A stretch of DNA of 64,000 bases, from assembly GCF_019915265.1 (NCBI RefSeq), contig NZ_CP082780.1:3591501-3655500 (forward strand), in the 5' to 3' direction. Of this stretch, positions 23,196 through 31,500 are shown in pieces. Source of the DNA: Bacillus aquiflavi (lineage in GTDB: Bacteria; Bacillota; Bacilli; Bacillales; Cytobacillaceae). Numbering within the stretch: position 1 is the first letter of the stretch; each line of letters opens with the position of its first letter. A program made the translations under genes and the position numbers. The notes under the pieces were generated by a model. That model was given only the letters and a program-made list of their open reading frames with translations, was not told where the DNA came from and did no database searches.

Positions 23196-26100
23196 TGATG
23201 ATGAGAATGAGTGTTAGATTACCGGAACATTGGCTTATTGATACATTACCAACTGATATGTTTGTAGAAAGTGTAAAAATAGCGGACCTACGTTTAATTA
23301 GTAATGCACTTGCGAATAATTTTATTGCATTTTCTTCATCATCCTTAAATGAAGAGGAAAATGAAAAAATACTAGGAATATTAGATACGCTTGAATTAGT
23401 AATTATGGATCTAGAAAATGTTAAGTTAAAAAATAAAGAAGAAAAGTCGGACTTTTACAATGCCTGTGAATTAGCATTTATTTTGTTGCGGGCATTACCA
23501 ATTCCTAATGATGAAATAAGCAAAATAAAGTATTTTTATAAATTAATTACATACGCATATTTAGGTCAAAGATGGCAAGATGGGCGAAGGTTTTTAATTG
23601 AAAATGAATCTTTATGGAATGTTGAAGTCGACGATAACGAGTGGGATTTAAGGTTATTTAAGAATATATATAAAGCTTTCTTATTTTTAGTTAGAAAGAA
23701 GGATTGGAATGATCTTAACAAAGTATCTGAAATAATAATTAATCTAAGAAGAGAGCAATCTAGTTTTGAAGAAAGGTATTTAGATAATGTAGAAATCCGT
23801 AACAAAAAATCAAGAGCATTTGAATTACTAGGAATTTACCATTTATCAAAAGCTATAGATTTAACTGCTACTTTCATGATTAATGGGGATAATCGCTCTA
23901 TAAGGGAAGCCGTTGATTTACATTTAGATAAATCAATAGAAATTTCGGAAAACAGTGCCAACATAGAAATGAATTTAATTATAAGATTACTCAAAAGTAT
24001 GTTAAACCAGATGATTCATAACTCTATATGGATGGTTACTCCAAAAACAGATGCAAAAATATCCAGTTTTGTAAATAATATTACTAAGTCCGCAAAACCT
24101 CTTTATGAACTTTTATATCCTCAAAGAGTCGCCATTTTAGAACAGGGATTGCTTGATCCAGCGCATAAAGCTATTGTGGTGGATATGCCTACTTCTAGTG
24201 GAAAAACTATTATTGCCGAGTTTAGAATTCTACAAGCATTAAATTTATTTTCAGAGCAAAAAGGTTGGGTAGTTTATGTTGTACCTACTAGAGCTCTAGT
24301 AAATCAAATTACTAATAGGCTGACAAAAGATTTATCACAAATTGGAATAAAAGTTGCTAAAGTAAGCGGGTCCTTAGATACAGATCTTTTTGAAGAAAAT
24401 TTACTTAATTCAAGTGAAACAGATTTTGATATTTTAGTAACTACAGCAGAGAAGTTGAATCTGTTAATTAGAAATAATATAGAGAAAAATATAAACCGAC
24501 CTCTTACATTAGCTGTAATAGATGAGGCACATAACCTTGAGGACGAATACAGAGGGATAAATTATGAGATATTACTAGCGAATTTAAAGCAAGATTGTCC
24601 TAATGCAAATTTATTACTATTGACCCCATTTATACCAAATAGTGATGCCATAGCAGAATGGTTAGATCCAGATAGTCCAGCAAGCATTGGAATAGGATTA
24701 TCTTGGCAACCTAATGATCGATTAATTGGTGCGATTTATCCCGAAGGAAGAGCTAGAACTTGGAAAACTAAATTTCATACATTAGTTACTGAGAGAGAAA
24801 GAATTAAGTATGAAGGGATACTAAATGTAAGTAATACGACACCAATAGATGAAACAAGAAGTAATTTGACTAAGACAAAAATAGCAATGAGTTTTGCCAA
24901 ACAAATGTACGGTAGGAAAGGAGTTCTAATCATTGCTCAATCCCCTCAAAATTGTTGGGATTTAGCAGATCAATTAAGTAGTTATTTACCTGATATCGAA
25001 ATAGATGATGAAATTATATTAATTAAAAAATATATTGAGGCCGAATTAGGTGAAAATTTCGCCTTAATTAAGCTCCTAAATAAAGGCATTGGAGTACATC
25101 ATGCCGGTTTACCGGACGATATACGCTTATTAATGGAAATGTTAATGGAAGATCGAAAAATTAATTTTTTAGTAGCAACAACTACAATTGCACAAGGAAT
25201 TAACTTTCCTATTTCTACGGTAATAATGGCTTCTTTATATTATCCGTATGGAACTAAAATGCCTACTAAAGATTTTTGGAATATTGTTGGTAGAGCAGGA
25301 CGTGCTGATCAAGGAACATTAGGATTGGTTGGTATTGTAATTGGTGATCAAGAAAGAAGTAAACAAGTTGAATTAGATTCATTAATCCAGTATTTGAAGC
25401 AATCGACTAACGATTTAGTTTCTAATCTTTTGGAAATGGTAGAAGATTTAAAAATGTTAGGGAATGGTGACTTAGGAACACTTATTTATAGAGATGCAAG
25501 ATGGTCGCAATTCCTACAATATCTAGCCCATATGTATAATCAATCTCAAAATTTAGGAGATTTTAATACAAATGCTGAAATCTTCTTAAGAAGAACTTTT
25601 GGATTTAAATCTTTAGATACAAATAGCCAACGCATTTTAGTTAATAAGGTTAAAGAGTATGCTGTTAAATTAAATAATGCAAAAGCTAGTTCAACATTAT
25701 CTGACAGTACAGGATTTTCTCCAGAAGCTATCAATAGAACTATTGGGGCTCTAAGTACTCTAGGGTTACAACAAAATGTGTGGGACAGAAGTCGGTTATT
25801 TAAGAGTGGTAGTGAGTTAAAAGATTTAATGGGGATTATGCTTAATATTCCTGAAATAAAAGATAGTCTAAAGGAAGTAACTTCACGATCAAGTGTTACT
25901 GGTAAGTACTTAGCTGATGTTATTTCAGATTGGGTAGAAGGGAAAACACTGAATGAGATTGCAAATAAATATTTTGGTCAAGACGATAGCGATTCTTTAA
26001 CAAAATGTTGTAGAGCAATTTATTCCAAAATTGTTAATGCTGCTTCTTGGGGGTTATCTTCAATGTTAAAAATGCCAGCTAATGGTATAGATTATGAAAA

Positions 26101-26392
26101 TTTAACACATGAAGATGTAAAAAAAATCAAAAACTTACCATCAATGATATATTATGGTGTTAATACAAGTGAAGCGGTATTGATGCGCTCGGTAAATATT
26201 CCAAGAAGTATTGCTAATGAATTAGGAGTCTTATTTGCAAATGAAAATAATATTGATACTGCATCAACAACAAAGGCAATGAAGTGGTTAAATGATTTAA
26301 ACTTAGAAAACTGGAACAAGGCATCTAGTTCTAACAAACTTTCTGGTGAAGAATATAAAAAAGTATGGGCGAAGTTGAATGGATTAGATTAA
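23195..26392 (+). CDS. hamB: HamB-like superfamily 2 helicase of a Hachiman defence system
   Basis: Putative DNA-sensing helicase partner of HamA. It has 1065 residues from ATG 23195 (TGATG overlap with hamA; several ATGs follow at 23198, 23201 and 23207). An all-alpha N-terminal region of about 320 residues precedes a Ski2-like helicase core: Walker A MPTSSGKT near residue 331, DEAH near 443, HHAGLP, ATTTIAQGINFP and motif VI GRAGRADQG near 698. The last 300 residues are helical. The size and layout match HamB. Its ribosome-binding site can only be the G9 run at the end of hamA. Codon use is AT-rich like hamA and unlike the ribosomal genes. Confidence 0.88.
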   Translation: MMMRMSVRLPEHWLIDTLPTDMFVESVKIADLRLISNALANNFIAFSSSSLNEEENEKILGILDTLELVIMDLENVKLKNKEEKSDFYNACELAFILLRALPIPNDEISKIKYFYKLITYAYLGQRWQDGRRFLIENESLWNVEVDDNEWDLRLFKNIYKAFLFLVRKKDWNDLNKVSEIIINLRREQSSFEERYLDNVEIRNKKSRAFELLGIYHLSKAIDLTATFMINGDNRSIREAVDLHLDKSIEISENSANIEMNLIIRLLKSMLNQMIHNSIWMVTPKTDAKISSFVNNITKSAKPLYELLYPQRVAILEQGLLDPAHKAIVVDMPTSSGKTIIAEFRILQALNLFSEQKGWVVYVVPTRALVNQITNRLTKDLSQIGIKVAKVSGSLDTDLFEENLLNSSETDFDILVTTAEKLNLLIRNNIEKNINRPLTLAVIDEAHNLEDEYRGINYEILLANLKQDCPNANLLLLTPFIPNSDAIAEWLDPDSPASIGIGLSWQPNDRLIGAIYPEGRARTWKTKFHTLVTERERIKYEGILNVSNTTPIDETRSNLTKTKIAMSFAKQMYGRKGVLIIAQSPQNCWDLADQLSSYLPDIEIDDEIILIKKYIEAELGENFALIKLLNKGIGVHHAGLPDDIRLLMEMLMEDRKINFLVATTTIAQGINFPISTVIMASLYYPYGTKMPTKDFWNIVGRAGRADQGTLGLVGIVIGDQERSKQVELDSLIQYLKQSTNDLVSNLLEMVEDLKMLGNGDLGTLIYRDARWSQFLQYLAHMYNQSQNLGDFNTNAEIFLRRTFGFKSLDTNSQRILVNKVKEYAVKLNNAKASSTLSDSTGFSPEAINRTIGALSTLGLQQNVWDRSRLFKSGSELKDLMGIMLNIPEIKDSLKEVTSRSSVTGKYLADVISDWVEGKTLNEIANKYFGQDDSDSLTKCCRAIYSKIVNAASWGLSSMLKMPANGIDYENLTHEDVKKIKNLPSMIYYGVNTSEAVLMRSVNIPRSIANELGVLFANENNIDTASTTKAMKWLNDLNLENWNKASSSNKLSGEEYKKVWAKLNGLD

Positions 26393-26702
26393 AAACATAT
26401 CGTGTGTGCTTATATACACATTGTGTTTTACTTCTATCTAGTATTATTTTTAACATAATAACCGTTTAAAATGGTTGTTATGGGTTTAAAAAGGATATTA
26501 AATATTAATAGCACTTTGATGTTTTTATAAGGATTACGAGCATCCATTATTGAATGTAATCTTTGGTCAGTGAATGTAATCTGAATGTAAACTATATATA
26601 AATATAGACAAGTTTGTACAAATTTCTATATAAAGGCTGTTCATAAACATTGCAATATCAATGTTTATGAACAGATATACAAAAAGGTAAACACCCCGCC
26701 TC
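26393..26702. other. Right end of element 1, non-coding
   Basis: This AT-rich 310 bp has no gene. It contains the strong hairpin at 26637-26674 described separately and a weaker inverted repeat near 26457-26480. No convincing U-tailed terminator for hamB was seen. Confidence 0.5.
26637..26674. repeat. Perfect 16-bp inverted repeat beside att site 2
   Basis: Arms 26637-26652 and 26659-26674 are perfectly complementary around a 6-nt loop, with no T run on either side. It lies 29 bp from the duplicated rpsI end. A recombination-directionality or integrase accessory site, or a U-less terminator of hamB, are possible. Confidence 0.75.
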
Positions 26703-26793
26703 AAGGAACGTAAAAAATACGGTCTTAAAGGCGCTCGTCGTGCACCACAATTCTCAAAGCGTTAATCAATTCCTTATTGCATCAACGTTTACA
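26703..26793 (+). repeat. att site 2: duplicated rpsI 3' end
   Basis: 26703-26765 copies the last 20 codons and stop of rpsI (20675-20737) with four silent differences. The spacer after it ends in ATCAACGTTTACA (26781-26793), which recurs at 34976-34988. It is therefore both the right end of element 1 and the left end of element 2. It has no start codon and is not an expressed gene. Confidence 0.88.
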
Positions 26794-26802
26794 AAGGTTT
26801 TA

Positions 26803-26823
26803 TGGTTCAAGTTGGTTCAAATC
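26803..26823 (+). repeat. Left copy of a 21-bp direct repeat flanking element 2
   Basis: Contains GGTTCAA twice. A copy with two mismatches is at 34819-34839, just inside the other end of element 2. Such repeats resemble integrase arm-binding sites. Confidence 0.6.
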
Positions 26824-26833
26824 GGCTTAAACC

Positions 26834-27093
26834 TCATAAAGAACTTAACAGATTTAAAGCATCGGCATCTTGCTGGTTTTTTTTTTTTCTGGCATTAATT
26901 CGAGATAATAATTTTGTGTCGTTTGTATGTTTACATGACCTAACCTTTCCGATACATAAACAAGGTCAATGTCTTGAGCGAATAAAAATGATGCATGTGT
27001 ATCACGTAACCCATGAAAAGTTGTTTTTGAAATATCTACCTTTGTTAAAAGCTCGGCTAATCTTTCAGATTGTTTGAATCCATCGATTGTAGC
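26834..27093 (-). pseudogene. Decayed tyrosine integrase of element 2
   Basis: Reading the minus strand gives the C-terminal catalytic part of a phage-type integrase: HGLRDTHASFLFA (HxxR), SERLGHVN and the nucleophile region TTQNYYLELMPE. A run of 12 T on the plus strand (26877-26888) then shifts the frame; the expected ending QDADALNLL is found in another frame, up to a stop at 26834. Upstream of about 27093 a stop codon interrupts and the N-terminal 300 residues are gone. Position and orientation next to the left att site parallel the intact integrase of element 1. Confidence 0.85.
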
Positions 27094-27103
27094 TCCTTAA
27101 TGA

Positions 27104-27139
27104 TGCTCAAGGATAAATTACTCTAGATATCCTTGAGCA
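27104..27139 (+). terminator. Terminator-like hairpin
   Basis: Twelve-bp perfect stem (27104-27115 with 27128-27139) followed after 6 nt by a long T run on the plus strand. It overlaps the 3' end of the minus-strand gene next door, for which it lacks a U tail. Confidence 0.5.
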
Positions 27140-27466
27140 CCAATATTTTTTTTTTATATGAACAGATTTAGCTTTAAAGGATAACCCAATTCTGTTGTTA
27201 AAGGAGAAAGGAAAAACTTCTAAGTTTTCAAATTGGACTTTTACCGTTTCTCCTTTTTCCAAGGAAATGGAAGCCGTTTGTTCTTCAACTTTCACTTGGA
27301 TTTTATCGTAATTATGATCAACTAGAACAACGGAATATTTATAACCTTCAATTTCATCTGTCCGTTCACCGTCAACAAATTTTGTATAAGCTTCTGGTGG
27401 CTCAACAAGCAACATAGTGTTTCCTAACTTTGATAAATCAATTAGATCTTTAACATTGATACTCAT
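27107..27466 (-). CDS. Small protein, possibly related to the DUF961 (Orf23/YdcP-like) family
   Basis: 119 residues from ATG 27466 (MSINVKDLIDLSKLGNTM), placed after CGGAGATG; an in-frame extension to 27523 lacks a ribosome-binding site. The sequence (DGERTDEIEGYKYSVVL, then an alternating beta-rich stretch) faintly recalls the small DUF961 proteins at the regulatory end of Tn916/ICEBs1-type conjugative elements. That likeness is by eye and weak. It is divergent from the XRE regulator gene, with a dyad operator candidate between them. The C-terminal dozen residues may be out of frame after an A run. Confidence 0.5.
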   Translation of the reverse strand: MSINVKDLIDLSKLGNTMLLVEPPEAYTKFVDGERTDEIEGYKYSVVLVDHNYDKIQVKVEEQTASISLEKGETVKVQFENLEVFPFSFNNRIGLSFKAKSVHIKKKYWCSRISRVIYP

Positions 27467-27494
27467 ATAATCATCTCCGAAATAGCATTTACGT

Positions 27495-27517
27495 ATTACG
27501 TTTATAAAATACGTAAT
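27495..27517. promoter_or_regulatory. Candidate operator of the XRE regulator
   Basis: ATTACGT (27495-27501) and ACGTAAT (27511-27517) form a perfect 7-bp inverted repeat with a 9-bp spacer, between the small minus-strand gene and the XRE gene. The related half-site TACGTAA recurs at 27609-27615 directly before the XRE gene. Confidence 0.55.
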
Positions 27518-27655
27518 CCGCAAATAATAACATATTTAATTTAGTTTGCAAATAAAAAGCTTTATTTGAGTTTTTAAAGGTTTAAAAGTATATTAAAAAG
27601 AGAAAAAGTACGTAAATGGTTAATGTAAAAAATAAAGCGAGAGAGGTGTGAAGGG

Positions 27656-28510
27656 ATGTTTGAATACAATAAAAAAAGCATAGGTTCGAGAATTAGAAAA
27701 ATTAGAAAAGATGCAGGAATGACTCTTAGAGAGTTTAGCCAATTATTAGATGTACCTGTTAGTAGTATTAGTTCATGGGAAGGGGGAGTGAATATTCCTA
27801 GCACTCAAAATTTACAGTTGTTATCTGAAAAGACAAATGTAAAACCTAGTTGGATTTTATATGGAGAGATAACAGATTACTTGCAAGATGTTTTTGATTA
27901 TTACGAATTAAACGAAGTAGTAAATGAAGAGAAGTTTTTTGAGTTAGAGAAGGAATTAATAGAGATGAGGTATCAGCCAGGAGATTTTAAAGTTTTAGCA
28001 GATACTGCACTTTTAATCATTCCAAATTTTGAGGAGTTAATTCATTATGAAAAAGAGGAAGATTTACTTTCGACACATATGTTAAATAATGAATTCCCCA
28101 TTTTACAACAATCGGTGTTTCAAAAAAACTATTTGCCCACACTTCAGAGTTTACTGTTAGGTGATAATAAAGATGAAAATGATGTAAACAATGATATTAT
28201 TTTATATATTTTAGACTTATTATCAAGAATGAATGAAAATACAAAGCCTGTGATGAAGCAAGTAATCCGTGATTTGAATTGGTTGTTAAGTAACAATGTC
28301 TTTAGGTTAGAAAAAGAATATCAGAGCAAAAAACCTAATTTTGGAGGTATTGAGTCTGCAGAAGCTTATAAAAAACAAAGAGATAGAGAGTATAGAGAGA
28401 TAAAAGAAGAAGCTGATCAAATTATTCGGGACATCAGTACAAGATTAAAAGATATTGTAGAGTTGAATTATGAAGAATATGAAAAGAAAGAATATAAATC
28501 TTTTTTTTAA
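27656..28510 (+). CDS. XRE-family transcriptional regulator
   Basis: 284 residues with an N-terminal helix-turn-helix (IGSRIRKIRKDAGMTLREFSQLLDV, then SSISSWEGG, residues 7-50) followed by a long, mostly helical region of unknown function and a charged C-terminal coiled-coil-like stretch (AEAYKKQRDREYREIKEEADQ). It is 23 bp upstream of and co-directional with the type ISP restriction-modification gene, so a controller role, limiting expression on entry to a new host, is a reasonable inference. It is much larger than classical C proteins. Confidence 0.85.
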   Translation: MFEYNKKSIGSRIRKIRKDAGMTLREFSQLLDVPVSSISSWEGGVNIPSTQNLQLLSEKTNVKPSWILYGEITDYLQDVFDYYELNEVVNEEKFFELEKELIEMRYQPGDFKVLADTALLIIPNFEELIHYEKEEDLLSTHMLNNEFPILQQSVFQKNYLPTLQSLLLGDNKDENDVNNDIILYILDLLSRMNENTKPVMKQVIRDLNWLLSNNVFRLEKEYQSKKPNFGGIESAEAYKKQRDREYREIKEEADQIIRDISTRLKDIVELNYEEYEKKEYKSFF

Positions 28511-28533
28511 TAACGTAAGGAGGAGAATTTCAG

Positions 28534-31500
28534 ATGACACAAGAAAGTAGCAAAAGTTTTATCTCACTTGTAAAAGAAATAGATTTAGAATACCGAACGC
28601 AAAGAGATAGAGGAACTTTATTTGAAATATTATCTAAAACATATTTAGAAAATGAACCGATGTATAAACGGTTGTTTGATGAAGTGTGGATGTTAAATGA
28701 AGTACCAGAGGAATATGGAATACCTAAAATCGATACAGGTGTTGACCTCGTTGCTAAGGAACGTGAGACGGGTGACCGTGTAGCTGTGCAATGTAAATAT
28801 TATTCAGAAGATACAGCGATTCAAAAATCACACATAGATTCTTATTTAAATGAAATTGGAAAAAGTTATTATTCAAAAGGAATTATTATTACATCTACAG
28901 ATAAATGGAGCAAGCATGCTGAGAGTGCGTTAAATGATAGAGATAAAGACATTCAAAGGATTGCATTAACTCAGTTAAAAGATAGTCAAATAGATTGGTC
29001 AGAATTTGGATTCAAACAACCTGAAAAGGTAAAAGTAAAATCAAAAAAGACACCACGCTCACATCAAAAGCCAGCTATTGAAGCTGTAGTCAAAGGACTG
29101 GAAAAAGTAGATCGTGGAAAATTAATTATGGCTCCGGGAACAGGTAAAACATATACCTCTATGGCTATCGCTGAAGAATTAGCAGCAAAGAAAAAAGGTG
29201 TGTTTCGTGTTCTTTATTTAGTACCGAGTATTCAATTGTTATCACAGACTTTAAAATCATGGACAGCTGATACAAATTATTTTATGGACTCAATTGCTGT
29301 ATGTTCAGATAAAAAAGTGACTAAGAAAGATTCTACAAATGAATACGAAGATATAGCAGTTGCAGATATTGGTTTTCCAGCAACTACTAACGCTGAGAAA
29401 TTGTTAGAGTATCAAAATAAGATAGAGAGTAGTTCACAAAAAGGAAACTTTTTAACAGTATTTTCTACATATCAGTCGATAGATGTTATTAGTGAAGCAC
29501 AAAAAAATGGTTTTTATGAATTTGATTTAGTAATTTGTGATGAAGCACATCGAACAACTGGTGCTACTGAGGCTGGAAAAGAAGCTAGTAATTTTACAAA
29601 AGTTCACTATGATAAATATATTAAAACCAGAAAAAGATTATATCAAACAGCAACACCACGTATTTATGGAGATGCAGCAAAACAAAAAGCAGACGAAATG
29701 TCTGTAGTTATCGCTGATATGGATAATGTTGATTTGTATGGAAAAGAATTCTATCGTATTGGTTTTGGGGATGCAATCAGACAAGGCATTTTAACAGATT
29801 ATAAAGTGATGGTTTTAGCAGTCGATGAAGAAATGATATCTCGTCGTTTCCAACAAATGTTGGCTCAGAAAGATTCGGAATTAGAGTTTGACGATATTAC
29901 GAAGATTGTTGGATGTTGGAATGGTTTAGTTCGTCGAAAAAGTGAATCTGATGAAACATTAGGTGCACCAATGAAGCGTGCGATTGCATTTACAGGAACA
30001 ATTAAAGAATCAAAATTAATTAAAGATATGTTCAATCATGTCGTGAATGAATATTTATATCAAGAAGATGAAGTGGAAGCCCAATATAAAATTGAAATTG
30101 ATCATGCTGACGGTTCAATGAACGTTTTAGAGAAAAACAGAAAAATTTCTTGGTTAAAAGAAGATGTACCTGAAAACACATGTCGTATCTTATCAAATGC
30201 TCTTTTTTTAACAGAAGGTGTAGACGTTCCTGATTTAGACGCAATTATGTTTTTGAAACCACGACGTTCGAAGATTGACATCGCACAAGCAGTGGGACGA
30301 GTTATGCGAAAATCAGAAGGTAAAGACTATGGTTATGTTATTTTACCGATTGGTGTTCCAGCAGGAATGAATGCAAATACAGTATTAGATAACAATGAAA
30401 AATATCGAACCGTATGGGAAGTGCTAAACGCATTACGTTCACTAGATGAAAGATTTGATGCAACGATAAATAAATTGGAATTAAATAAGAAAAAGCCAGA
30501 TCAAATTCAAGTGATTGGAGTAGGAGATGCACCCGAAGATGGCGAATTGAAACAACCAGCGATAGAGCAATTATCTTTTATGTTAAATGAGGAAGATTTA
30601 ACAGATTTAGAGAAAGCAATCTATGGAAAAATCGTTCGTAAAGTTGGAAATGTTCGTTACTGGGAAGATTGGTCAAAAGATGTAGCAGAAATTGCGCAAA
30701 GACATATGATGAGAATTCGTGTCATGTTGGAAGATAAGCAGAGCGAAGCATATAAGGAATTTCAGAAGTTCATTAAAAGTCTAAGATACAATATCAACGA
30801 CTCTATCACAGAAGAACAAGCGATTGAAATGCTAGCACAGCACTTAATAACTAAACCTGTCTTTGAAGCTTTGTTTGACTCGTATAGTTTTGTTTATAAC
30901 AATCCTGTTTCAAAATCAATGGATAGCATCTTGTCGATTTTAGATGAGCAAGGTCTGATGAAAGAACAAGAAAAATTAGAGTCCTTCTATGAAAGTGTAC
31001 GTATTCGAGCCGAAGGGATTGATAATCTAAAAGCAAAGCAAGAAATTATTATTCAGCTGTATGATAAGTTCTTTAAAGTAGGCTTTAAAGAAACCACAGA
31101 GCGATTGGGAATCGTCTTTACGCCTGTTGAGGTTGTTGATTTTATTATTCATTCAGTTAATGATGTTTTAGAAAAACATTTTGGTAAATCATTAGCGAGC
31201 GAAGGAGTACATGTACTAGATCCATTTACAGGAACAGGAACATTTATTACTCGTTTGTTGCAAAGTGGTTTGATTCCAAAAGAAGATTTATTAAGAAAAT
31301 ATACTCAAGAAATCCATGCAAATGAAATTGTATTATTAAGTTATTACATTGCAGCGATAAATATCGAAGAAACATTTCACAGTTTATATGGTGGAGAATA
31401 CGTACCATTTGAAGGAATAGTATTAACAGATACATTTGATAGTACAGAAAAGGAAAGTTCATTTGAGGACATACTCTTCAATGAAAATAATGAGAGACTT

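Noticed and set aside
26703-26765. A second rpsI gene
   Set aside because: Only the last 20 codons are duplicated, without a start, promoter or ribosome-binding site; it is an att-site duplication.
26802-27077. Plus-strand 91-codon open frame
   Set aside because: It is the antisense of the integrase remnant; the minus strand carries the conserved HxxR and GH motifs.
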